Shown here: positions 32,013-43,700 of the stretch, in pieces
Position numbering within the stretch: the stretch's first letter is position 1
How the letters are laid out: each line of letters opens with the position of its first letter
Source of the DNA: Chromera velia
Taxonomy: Eukaryota; Sar; Chromeraceae
DNA length: 52,556 nt
Reading direction: 5' to 3'
Assembly: GCA_018398765.1 (NCBI GenBank)
Contig: JAHBMJ010000081.1
Span: forward strand, 1 to 52,556
Position numbers and translations under genes: made by a program
The notes under the pieces: model-generated
Databases searched by the model: none
The model's input: only the letters and a program-made list of their open reading frames with translations
What the model was told of the DNA's origin: nothing

Positions 32013-34575
32013 AGGTTTCCCTTCCCTTCCCTTCCGTTCCTTTCCTACCTGTTGTGTAATGAATGCGAGAAAGGTGTGCGAAGGGAAAGAGACCCCCTCT
32101 GAGATTTTCCTTGTTGAGTTTGCTCTCCTGTCTCCATCTTCTTCCTCCCAAAATTGGAGATCTCATAGTGGTCGTATCCTGCTGCAGTCAGAACACTGCA
32201 GCCACACGCATAGAGAGAGAGAGAGAGGGNNNNNNNNNNNNNNNNNNNNNNNNNNNNNNNNNNNNNNNNNNNNNNNNNNNNNNNNNNNNNNNNNNNNNNN
32301 NNNNNNNNNNNNNNNNNNNNNNNNNNNNNNNNNNNNNNNNNNNNNNNNNNNNNNNNNNNNNNNNNNNNNNNNNNNNNNNNNNNNNNNNNNNNNNNNNNNN
32401 NNNNNNNNNNNNNNNNNNNNNNNNNNNNNNNNNNNNNNNNNNNNNNNNNNNNNNNNNNNNNNNNNNNNNNNNNNNNNNNNNNNNNNNNNNNNNNNNNNNN
32501 NNNNNNNNNNNNNNNNNNNNNNNNNNNNNNNNNNNNNNNNNNNNNNNNNNNNNNNNGGGGAGGGGGGGAGGGAGGGAGGGAGAGAGAGACTCGATTTGGT
32601 ACATGGGCTTTGTTACCATCTTAATTGAGGACATTCATTGTGGACGGGAATTGAAGGGAGGGGAATTGAAGGGTCGGTCGGTCGGGGGGCGAGAGAGACA
32701 TTTCCTTCTCTCTCTTTTCTGTTTGACTCACTGACTGTACGACTGCTCGTTTTCTTCCTATGAACGGAGCTGAAGAAATGCAAGCGGACCATCGACAGAA
32801 AAGAGACAAGGTCGAAAAGTGCCAAGGGGGGCCCGAAGTAAGACAAACTGTATGAATTCTTTTCTTCTTTTTCCTTTTCAGACAGACATTCTAAAAGAAC
32901 AACTAAAAGAATGAGCGGATTGGTACAGAACGTTTCAAACACCAGCGGCATTAATTCCTTCCGGCAAATGTTGCAGGGAAAGAACGAGAAATGAGAGGTC
33001 AGGGCAAGTTCGACTGACAAGCTCGGATGATCACACAGAACCGTCCTTTCCCACCACTGCTTCTCGAGGCTTTCTTTTCTACCAGCCAGCCAGACAGACA
33101 GACAGACAGACGCACTCACTCACTCCCTCACAGACTGACTTCCTGGCTTCTGTGTACATCTCTGCTGCTTCATCTTCCAGAGGAAGAGGTGCCTTCCCCT
33201 GCCTGAAACCTCTGCGTCCGAAGATCGACCCGTCATCAGGCTCAACCTGAAAGAAAAGAAAAAGAAAATCCAGGGAAGAGAAGAAAAGAGAACATACAGA
33301 CGTACTGACCTCAAAAGGATGAATGCCGCTTCATGCAAGTCAGAACAGATGACCGCATTCAACCGTGCACACGCGACTCTGCTTGCCAACACCTCGTACA
33401 TGCGCAAACAGGTCTCCAGAAAGAGCACAAGAAATAGAGCTCAGGTGGTGTCCCTCTCATCTCACCTGGAGATCATACACCGAGACGTGTGCCGGGTTTG
33501 CCTCCACAGTTTTCTTCAGGGTGTCTCTCCAGACCTCCATCGTCAACCCAGGCAGACCACTGATCAGGTCCAAAGAGAAATTCTCAACACCTGCAGACAG
33601 ACCAAGGGACGGCCAGGTAGATACGCATGCAAACACGCACAGCAATAGGCGCAGAGCAGAATCCAAACCGACACGAGCTGCAGGGCCCATATGCACAGGC
33701 AGAGATCGGGAGGGAGAGGACGGAAAAGGAGACAACAAAAAGCGCACACACAGAGGGGAGAGGGACTACTTTCTCCCTGTTCGAGAAAATCAAATCAGCT
33801 TTTTGAGAAACACCATTCTTGCCTCTCTTCACATCACGTCATTGCCCCCTCATTCTCGCCATGCATCTGTGGGCACTTATCAATCACAAAGCCCCCCTCA
33901 TTGTCTGAATGCATCTGTGGGCACTTATCAATCACAAAGCCCCCCTCATTGTCTGCATGCATCTGTGGGCACTTATCAATCACAAAGCCAGTCAGTCACC
34001 CCTCGGCACTTTCAGAGGAGAAGGACAGATTTGAATCATGAACATATGAAACTTCGTTGATCGATCGACAGATGCACATGCATCACGCACGCACCACGTC
34101 CGTGTTCATCCATTCATCCTGACGCACGCACGCACCTGCCTTCCTGAGAGTCTCGAGGGCTCTGCAGCCGTCCTCCACAGAGTGTGCCCTTCCGGCCTTT
34201 CGGAGGACCTCTGAGTCGAAGGACTGAATGCCCAGCGAGACGCGGTTGATGCCCGCAGAGAGGTAGGCAGAGAGCTTCGACCTGTCGAAAGTGCCGGGAT
34301 CCATCTCCTGAAGTCATTCATTCATGCATGCATGTATTCATTCATTCGTTCATTTATGAAGTCACTGAATAAATTGAGTGTGTTTTTTTACTTTTGTTCA
34401 TGATCTTGTGCTTGGCAGAAACCGTCGGGGCTCCACACTCAGGTGGTGTGGCGAGAGTAGAACACTCATTTTTTTGTTTGGTTTTTCATTCCAATCTTTT
34501 CCGACCGACAGCAGGCCGGCTGGCTGGGGCCTTTCAGTGGGGGGTTTTGTCGAGACATGACCCGAAGGACCGAAT

Positions 34576-34618
<43 letters not shown>

Positions 34619-36403
34619 AAAAAGTAAGGAGAGGCCACAGAAAAGCAATCGGCACACAGGGACTGAGAAGATCAGGCACAGCCTTTTCGCATTCCCGTCA
34701 GTGCACGCACCCCATACACACACGACTAGACAGACGGCAGGTAAAACAGACCGACAGACAGACCATGGTGACTTCCGCCTCCGGCCTCACTTTACCGAAC
34801 ACCTCCTCAATCTCTCGCATCAACTCCTCAATCAGCCAGGGGGGAGTCAACGAAGGAGTGCCACCCCCAAAGTAGACCGAAGCCAACCCAAGAGGATGGG
34901 GGCCTGCCGTCAGGGATGACGAGGACGAGGCCCTAACCAGTGAAGGTTGCCAGAAGCAGTCCGCTGCCACGGATGGCAACTCAGACTCTGGAGTGAGGCG
35001 TGTGTCTCCGTGCTGACGCAGAAGAGACCCTGTCGCTCGGATTTCTCTGCAGCCAGCAAGGAGGACATTGAAGGAGCAGCAGGTGTCTGTCTGAATGGTT
35101 TCATCTGTGTTCGCAAAAAGCGGACGGAGCATTAGTCTCATTGGGCGGATGGAAGTACAAGAAAGCACTTCTTCCTTGGAGACGGCACTACGGAGATTTG
35201 CTGGAGACGGACACACTCTAATAGCTCCAGGCTGATTCGAGGATGGGTCATGCAAGAGAAATGAAGGCCCTTTTATGGATGCCCGATTGCAGACAAGACA
35301 AACTAACAAGGCACTCTGAATTAAGTCCAACACACATGCATGCCCTGTCATGACAGTCCCAGGTCTTCCCATGTACCCCCCCTCAGTCACAAGGACGATT
35401 GAAAGAAAAAAGCACCCCCCCGGGCCCCCCTCTCTGGATCTCTCTCACCTTCGCAGAAGAGAGCAGTACTCCTCTGAGGCCGTCTCTTGGGCCTTCTGCC
35501 CGTCCCCCACGACTTTGATGCTGCAGGTGGAAGAGGGAGAGCAGGTGGAAGAGGGAGACCAGGGACAGAGGGGAGACGAAAAAAAGCAGTGACCACGAGG
35601 AAGGAAGGAAGGAAGAATATGAAACGCGAAGAAGAAGCAGGGGGGAGGAAACAGCAGATGAGAAGCGGTACTCCCCACTTCCGGATGCATGGGTATGGAG
35701 GGAGGCAGCCCCCGCCCTGTGTGGGAAAAGGCAGACAGAAAGAAGGGGGGTATGGGCTGATATTGAGGTCGTGGGACCAGGGGGAAATCTTGAGGTCGGG
35801 GCTGTCGTCTCTGTGTCTTCCTTGCAAGTACAATCCGTTTCGCATCTCTGCTGAGTACTGTTTGTCTCCTGTGTGCTCCTTTTTCGGTATGCGATAAGTT
35901 GAATCTATTACTCCTGACCTGAAGGAACAGTAGAAGCACCTGCACACAAAGGAGACGGGGGAGAGCAGACGTACAGATTGAGCGCATTGGAGTACCTCAA
36001 AAGGAGACGGCGTCTCTCATTTTACGAGACGGCAGTAAGAAGATGCTGGAAGAAAGAAGACGGAAGGTGCTGACCGTCGCCGACAGAAGGGCAGGTGTAC
36101 GTACACTGCTCTTGGCCAAATGTACGCTGGGGGTAGCTGAGCAGAGGCGAATGGTCGCTCTGCCACTCTCGCGCATCTCCTTCTGTTTGGGTACGCACCG
36201 TGGGCTCTTCTACACGTCAGGAGTCTTCGAGATGTCCTCATATGCTTTGGGTTTGGCTTTTTCCTCCAGTGCTTCGATTTTTCAAGATGCGCATTGGAGA
36301 GGGAGCAGATGACGGAGAAAACGGTCAAAAGAAAGACAGGCCAAAGGGAGGGGACGCAGAAAAGAAAGGAGCAGACCGGGAGACGGGAGTGCAATGGCCT
36401 CAT
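30446..36403 (-). CDS. hemW: HemW-like radical SAM protein with probable bipartite plastid leader
   Basis: Exons in order: 36075-36403, 35919-35939 (21 nt), 35449-35520, 34764-35046, 34136-34307, 33466-33590, 33140-33246, at least one exon probably lost in the gap 32230-32556, and 30446-31856. The radical-SAM motif C-x3-C-x2-C is at residues 107, 111 and 114 (HLPFCRRRCFYCSF), split by the microexon. It is followed by VYFGGGTPSLTPPWLIEEL, DPGTFDRSKLSAYLSAGINR, VSLGIQSFDSEVLRKAGRAH, FSLDLISGLPGLT, and, after the gap, CYWEGAQFLGFGMGAASFLG. The motif lacks the fourth Cys of HemN, so HemW (heme-binding/chaperone branch, RSAD1-like) fits better than coproporphyrinogen oxidase. The missing piece should be the usual 'GY.HYE.SN.A' segment. 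The N terminus has a hydrophobic signal-like stretch (FLFCVPSLWPVFLLTVFSV) then a basic region. About 250 low-complexity residues interrupt the C-terminal domain before LRLTDPKGMLLENDVVSSLF. Confidence 0.85.
32230..32556. other. Assembly gap (327 N)
   Basis: An N run between purine-rich (gaga / ggga) microsatellite flanks inside a hemW intron. A missing hemW exon of roughly 80-100 nt is expected here or nearby. Confidence 0.99.
33844..33990 (+). repeat. 48-bp minisatellite in a hemW intron
   Basis: Unit atgcatctgtgggcacttat plus caatcacaaagcccccctca plus ttgtctga (48 bp). There are about three copies from 33861, plus a diverged partial copy before it. The second and third copies are almost identical. 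Confidence 0.92.
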
Positions 36404-37004
36404 TGAAGGCAACAGGAAATGAAGAAGAATGCTGTGGGTTCCATCGAGGTTCGGGCGTGCTTGATCAGAAAGGCCTCACACAAGCACCTGCAAGACTCAG
36501 TAACCGGTTTGGGAGCGCGAAGCGGACACGCTTTGTTCATCTTACCAGGGAGTCTTGCAGCGACTTCATGGTCGAGCTGCCGGCTGCTCTGACAATCGCT
36601 CACGCGCGGCCGATGCGCGCGCAATGCGCGCGACGGCCGCTCTTTGCATGCCTGCATGCACACCGATACGTACATGCATCACATTGCAGAGAATGCACGG
36701 TTGCTTTGATCAGAGAGAGAACATTGTCCTAAATCATTACCAGGATCATATTGATGTGCCATCCAATCGCTCAAGTTGCTGCTGAGAATCTAACGCTTTA
36801 CGTATAGCTTCCTGTGAGCTCTGAAACTTCAATGCCAACAGGTCCGATCTTCACTAGTTCTCGTCAACAGCTAGCTGCAAACAGAAGTCGACGACCTCAA
36901 TTCCTATCCGTAGTTGTGTCAGTCACTCTCGGTGCCATTGCTTCACCTTCGTAGTCAGAGTCCCTCCCCTGCCCGACTGACAACATCGGAAACCGGAGAG
37001 AAGA
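36404..37004. promoter_or_regulatory. Divergent intergenic region (hemW / large membrane protein gene)
   Basis: About 600 bp between opposed starts. It includes a palindrome-rich gcgcgcggccgatgcgcgc patch near 36602-36632 and gcatgcctgcatgc near 36646. No obvious core promoter element was recognised. Confidence 0.4.
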
Positions 37005-38389
37005 ATGAGCCAAGTCCAAGACGAAGCGGAAAAGGAAAAAGAGCCCCTCAAGGAAGGGTTCCTTCGCACACACGACGGCAAAAAAGGAAAAGCCAAACCT
37101 CCTGCCCTCACAAGATGGCTGGTATGTCGGTCTAAATTCAATGTTCTTGTGCAGAGGGTGAGTGCATCTCCGCATGCGAGCATCAGAAAAGGTCTTCATC
37201 TATGGAATGTCGACGGTCTTTTACTTCACTGTATGTGTGTGCAGGTGATCGTGCTCTCCCTGACCCTCTTCGTTCTCGGTGGGTGCATTCTCTGGAGGAG
37301 GTCCGTCAGTCTGCATGCATGTATATATCTGTTGACAGGTCTGCTCATGAATGTGACCCCCATGACGCCTATGCGGGTGCAAAACGACGATGGACTTATG
37401 CATAAGCAAGCGTGCTCCTTTTCATCTGGCCTGCTACAGGAAAAAAGAAGACACTCAGAAAACCTGGTTGCCACCAGACCTCCGTATCAATGTGACACCT
37501 GCTGAAATGCAATCCAAGAAGACTGTGACTGAAGACTGTGTCTGATAAATCGGTCTGGACCGTTTTTGTACAAATCAAAGTGAGTGCATTTCCGAGGTTT
37601 TGCTTGATGTGTTTCAACCGGATGCATGCGTTTGTAAACTGTTCAACTCGAATCCAGATCGGTTTTCACTCACAGAGCATCTTTGTTCAATAGAACTTGA
37701 GTGCCCCTGTCTTCTCATGTGTCTTTTCTGGTCTTCTCACGCCCTGCAGGTATGTCTCATGGAGGGAGCAGGTGGACGGGGAGGCTTCGGAGGACGTGGA
37801 GGAAGAGGGGGGCGTCCAGACAACAGAGGGAATCATGGACCAGAAAACGCAGGCATTCCTTTGGGTCTTCCTGGCGCCTGTGGCGACTCTGATAGTGGGC
37901 CTCTTCGTGTCTCTCTGCATGTGGAGAAGAAAAACGGACCCACTCGGGATGACAAACTACGTACAGGTACGTGGATAGGTCGGGGGATCTGGGACTGAAA
38001 TCAAGAGGAGACGGGGAGATTAAATTGATAGACAGCTAGAGGAGGACCGTTTTTGAATCGGGCAGAGTTTGTCTCGATCTCTCCTCCCTCCGATCTGCCC
38101 CCTCCCTCTTTTTGTGTCCTTTCTTCTGTGCCTCTCCAGATTTGTGTCCTCATACCCCTCCTTACACGCTATCCCTCTGCCTGCCTGCCTGCCTGCCTGC
38201 CTGCGTGCGTGCGTGCAGTTTTATGTCGTCGCTGCAATAGTTGCCGTCCTTGGTCTTGCGCTGGCGGGTTTCTTCGACAGCCGTTGTCCCTTCGGGAAGT
38301 TCCTGGGGGCCTATCATTGGAGGAGCGCCAGTCGGAGCGACTGGCCTCTGTGGATTGATGCAAGGACAACCAACACTGTGGAGATCTAG
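37005..38389 (+). CDS. Three-helix membrane module; probably the 5' exons of the large gene downstream
   Basis: Exons 37005-37121, 37245-37300, 37750-37966 and 38219-38389 (TAG) agree in phase and give 186 residues if read to the stop. A charged N terminus (MSQVQDEAEKEKEPLKEGF) is followed by hydrophobic segments VIVLSLTLFVLGGCILW, FLWVFLAPVATLIVGLFVSL and FYVVAAIVAVLGLALAGFF, each ending near WRR or charged residues. After helix 3 comes DSRCPFGKFLGAYHW. A GTCGG-type donor at 38331 (phase 1) would splice this exon onto the acceptor at 38626, in phase with [16 protein letters not shown], giving one continuous gene to 49102. I favour this single-gene model because the gap is only about 0.24 kb and the 38626 acceptor has a strong tgcatgcatgcag context. 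The family is not recognised. Confidence 0.6.
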
Positions 38390-38626
38390 ACTCATGCTGA
38401 GGAGAACAACAACAATGCTGGTCGGTCCAGACCACAACATGTAGTAAGATGAGTGTGGCCTGACAAGCAGACAGGATGACTGACTGCCTAAATAGAAGAA
38501 TGAATCTACTGAGTTCATGCATACATGAACGAATGAGAGGGTGAATTCCGGAATCAAATGGCTGAACGACACAAAGAAACGCATTCATTTTCTGAATTCC
38601 GCTGTTGTTTTGTTTGCATGCATGCA

Positions 38627-39534
38627 GATATCATGAGAAACCAAGGAGGGGGGTGTAAGTGGGCTTGGGGGTATTTTCCTGCCGAAAGGGATGAGTCTGC
38701 CGGCGATGGTCCTGTAGTGCATGGGTTTGACCTTCTTGCCGAGGACACCTTTGTCCATCCTCCCAGCACCGACTGCGGGTGGCACTTTGGGCCCCTCAAG
38801 GAGACGCTGCCTGTCGAGCCCTGCGGAGCTGGTGGGTCCTTTTCATGGATGTACTGATTCATATTGGTTGAGAAATTGTCTGTGGCGGGGGGTTTTGAAA
38901 GTTGGCGACCTGCCAAGCTCTGCTCATGTTTCCGCCATGAAATGGGTTTGTGTATTCCAATATTCAGTGGGAGCAATTTTGAGCCAACTTTGTGTCATTC
39001 CCCTCCGAACAAAAGGTTTCACATGAAGAGAAGTGACACATGTAAGATTTCATACATTCTTTCGCAGAGGTGACATGCGGAAGGATAGATGAGTTCGGGA
39101 ACCAGTACAACTGGCCGTATCTTCGCCGTATGATTTCGGAATCGAGCTCTCGGATAGTCTATCCTGACTGTGAGGAAGTGTTCAAAAAGTACAGTGAGGT
39201 GCCGTGTTTCGGAGAGGATATGCAGAGCCTCGAGGGGTACCAGGAAAAGGACTTCTTCTGTCATTATGCGAGTGAGTAATCAGCCATGTGAATGGACGGT
39301 TGGAGGTTTGACACATTGTGTAGATTCCCTGTTTGTCTCTAACGAATGTGGTTGGAGATGAAACGTTAATCCGTTGCTGTGACTATGATTTCATTATGTC
39401 TCTTGTCAGTTTGGTGTGCTCCAAACTGAACGTCATTCGCCCACGTACAGCTGCCTACTGTCTCACAGCGTCTCAGTATGATAGAAGAACTGACTCGACC
39501 GAAGCACTAGCTCTGCTGTACATTAGATGCTTTT

Positions 39535-39570
<36 letters not shown>

Positions 39571-40706
39571 TGTTTGTTTGTCTGTGGATAAAGGAGACGG
39601 GGGGGAACGTCCTGCCTTTGTTGTGTAGGAAAAAGTGAACGTCCGGATGACCAGGAAAGCAACTGCAAAGCAACCCGCAGTAATCTGGATTTCCTCGCTC
39701 GAAACTTCATATCTCCCTTTTATCCCTGACTGCCCCCCTTTTATCGCCGCTCCATGCGTGCAGAGAACTTCTGGGAGCCTAACTCGACGGCTGAGTCCCT
39801 GGCAGAGCAGGACGTTGTAGAGGTGGACGTGATCGCAACAGAGTCGACCAAACTCTTCCAACCTTCCTTTCTGGAGTTCTCCCTGGTCGGTCAGCTGGAG
39901 CTCAGTCTGTATTCTGACGCTTCCTCATACGACATTTTCTACTCAGAAACCATGAGTCGCAGTGCCCAAAAATGCCCCAGAAAAGCTAAGCGGAAAGAGA
40001 ACGCAGATGTCTTCCATCTTTGCCGCTGTCCGAAGGTCAGAGAAGACAGACGTCACATCACTATAGTACGCCCGTGTTCATCTGCTTTCCTTCTTTGACA
40101 TTTCTTATCGTTTCAACTTGCCCTGAGGCTCTTTCTAAATCTGCCTGGAAGTGGAGGGCGATGGTTGAGTTATTTTTTCCGGTATTAGTGTCTTCGCAGA
40201 CGCCATTTTTTAACCTTTTCCGCGACTTCCTTGCATGGTCCATCGGGACTCTCTGTCTGTCTCTGTCTTCAGAGGAGGGGTGCATGTTTCGATCAGCATC
40301 GTGAGTGCGGATGTGAAGAAGGCCAGATGGAGGGATCATACAAGAACGTCAAATGAATCCATTGTGACAAGCGGAATATTCCGCACCGACTGCACTTTTC
40401 TGCTTTCAGGTGATCGCTCTTCTTTCATAAGACTGTCTCAATCAATCCTTTGTTTCGTCTGCATTCTGTTTGAGTTCCGTCTGCAGCTGCTGGATGATTT
40501 CGTGAGCAAGCATGTCCCCGCGGAATTCCAGTACACAGGTCTTGCCAGCGATCTGTGGGAGGGCAACCTGGACGCTGACAGGTCTGTCTGCCTTTCTTTG
40601 TTCATCCTTGCCTCTTTCACTCTGTCTGTGTGTCTGTCTGTCTGTCTGTCTGTCTCTTTGTCTGTCTTTGTCTGTCGTGCTCTGTCTCTGTCTTGGTCTT
40701 TGTCTT

Positions 40707-40770
<64 letters not shown>

Positions 40771-43700
40771 TGTGTGTTTGCCTTTATCTTGCCGGGCCCA
40801 TGTACATCCCATATGATCGGTTCACGCATCTGAATATGGACCGGGCGTTGAGATGGCACGTGTGAGTGGTCTTTACATCTATCCAACTTACCGTAAGTCG
40901 TATTGGATATCTGACATTCTACGAGCAGTCGTGCAAAGACGGTATTCGACGCTCTCACAAAAGAGGACGGAGGGGAACGCGTGGTGGGGAACCTCGAGAG
41001 GAACTTCAAGGATGGGTTTTATCGCAGGTTCGTCGGTCAGACATGGAAGGGGACAGATCTCTCGATCTCTGTTCGTTGCCTTCTCCCTCTCGACTTAATT
41101 GCAGGAGAGATACTGGATGGATGGATGGATCCACCCGATACTGGTCCAGTCTGTCTGTACGTTGCTGGTAAAGGAGGAAGTCATTCAATAGCTGACGCAC
41201 GCACAAACACTCATTGCCTAGCTCTTTCATGAAGAACAGAACAGACATTGGGACATTGTGCAAAAACGAACAGAAAAGGGACTGGAGGACATTGTGCAAA
41301 AACGAACAGAAAAGGGACTGGAGGACATTGTGCAAAAAGAAAGAGAAAAGGGACTGGGGGACACTGTGCAAAACAAAAGGAAAAAAGACAGCTGGACATT
41401 GTGTAAGGCCATCTACTGCGTGCGTGCGAAGGTGTGTGGGACTTTCATTTCCTCTTTTACTTTCGCTCTTGGCATGCGTAGACCATCGGCAGATTTGGCG
41501 GAGAAGTGGGGAATACGATTTACTTTAACCTCCCCCTGATTCCGTGCCATAATGGCTGCGTAAGTGTTAGCGGAGCTTCTTTGGGCAGACAGAGGTGGCA
41601 TCCTTGCTTTTGCTTGTATCGACCGAGCTCTATTCACAAGTGTGCGTATGTTTTATGAGGAATGCTAGGTGCATATCCGTGAATCAGCTTGCACTGTGCA
41701 CGAATTATTGTGTGGGGGCACCTGCATGGATGCAGAGTATGGGATGTCGTTCACTTGAACCGCACCAACACCCGAGGCAAAGTTGCGGACATCCAGAACT
41801 ACTGCAACGTCATCTACAACAACACGTTCTCTTGCTCCAACAAGTATGTGCATCATGCATTCCCTAAGCTCTTCCACGTATATGCATGGCCGGATAAACC
41901 CTCCTGAATTCTTACGCAAGTGTTCAGAACTGTATCTACCTGCAAAGAAAAAGGGCAATCAATTGCTCTCTTTCAACGGACACAGACGGGCATCTCCTTA
42001 ACTGATATGTCACTTTTCTGTGTCGTACTGTGTCTTTGAATCCAACCTCCTAATTCCTGCCGCAGCAACAGCCTTTGGGCAGACAACTAGGGCACAAATG
42101 AGCATCAGGGAGCTGTTGCGTCCTCCCTACATGTGTTGTCCGTCCTTTGCTTGCATGCAGTCTTCTTCAATCGAGTACGACAGGGAGAAACTGGCTGTAC
42201 GCCAACATGAAGAAACACTTCCCACGGCTGGACACACGGAGTGTCTTCTGCTGCAATGGAGAACCCGAAAATGCCGCCTAGTCAGTCAGTCAGTCAGTCG
42301 GTCGGTCAGTCCGTCAGTCGGTCAGTCGGTCAGTCAGTCAGTCAGTCGGTCAGTCCGTCTGTCGGTCAGTCGGTCAGTCGGTGAGTCAGTGAGTGAGTGA
42401 GTGAGTGAGTGAGTCAGTCAGTCAGTCAGTCAGTCAGTCGGTCCGTCAGTCAGTCAGTCAGTCAGTCAGTCAGTCAGTCAGTCAGTCAATCAGGGAGAGA
42501 AACGGGCGAGCAGGCAGGCACTCAGCAAGAAAGTCAGTCACTCAGGCAGTTCAACAATTATTGAGCAGGTCAGGAAGCACATCAACGATAACATTGGTCG
42601 TTACTGCAGCAAATTGCACAAAACCATTGCCAATTTTCTTCCTTATCCCGTCACTTCCTGCCTCTCTGACTCTCTGTGTGTGTGTAGTTTCAGACTAGAC
42701 ATCCAAGGAGACTCTCACTACAACATTGCACAGGTGTGGAGGTGGCTTGCCTGGATTGGCGCGGGTGCCGCGCTCTTCCTCGGCATTGCCCTCTTCCTGG
42801 CAGGTTCGTCGGTCGGGCAACCATCCATCCGACTTGTAAGGATGTGTTGAGTGCGGTAGAGGAGAAGGGAGTTTATTCTGCGCCGGCTGGAGGTTCACAC
42901 AATCAGATCGGAATTCACTGACTCGTGTTTGTTCCATCTTTCTCGTCTTCCTTTCCTAATTTGCACACGTTTCTCACGCGTCCCATTCGTGGCATCGGCC
43001 CTGCCTTTTTTTTCGCCCCCATCGCTTTTTCTTTCCCTCACTTCGCTTTCCCTTCGTGCATTCGTTTCCCTCTCCCTGCTGAATCAATCCCCTCCCATCT
43101 GCAGCCATCGCAGACCCGGAGATGGAGACTCGAGACATCTGGCAACTCTCCCGGGAGCAGGTCGAGGAGAGAAGACAACGCGCAAGGGAGTCGGAGGGAG
43201 ACAAACCGTGGAGCCTGGATCAACCAAAAGAGTCTCCCTGCCGTTCGCTGTTTGTGGTGGCAACCTGGAGAACCCTGCAGGTGCGTGCGTCGGCTCATGT
43301 GATTGTAAATGTGGTGAGAGAGCTCAACAGCAGCCTTGCGAGGATTGTGTTTTGTGCTTAATTCTGGAAGTCGTACCTAGACCTGCAGGGCAGAAGCAAA
43401 TAGTGAATGCACGGGTGGGTGTGGAAAAGTCTCTTCAATCAATGTCGGTTCTAGACACGATGGATGAGGTACGTGTCTTTCTGCTTCTGTGATCTTTTCC
43501 TGTTGTTTGATACTTCTTTTTGCCTTAACATGAACACGACATTCTCCACTTCTAAACCCATTATATCTTTTACGACACTGGATCTCTCCATGCAGATCGC
43601 CTTGATCCTGTTTGCCTGTGCCACGTGCGCCCACGTGTTCGGGATCCTTCTTGGAGTTGGTCTGGTCTTAGGTCTTCTCTTCTTCATCTTCTTTGCTCTC

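Noticed and set aside
36597-36660. Dense palindromes (gcgcgcggcc, tgcatgcctgcatg) as a possible operator
   Set aside because: Similar alternating purine-pyrimidine patches occur throughout the window; no specific factor site is recognisable.
43380-43470. Possible exon with [20 protein letters not shown] in the large membrane gene
   Set aside because: Its entry phase does not fit the upstream exon, which instead splices in phase directly to 43596; kept only as a possible alternative exon.
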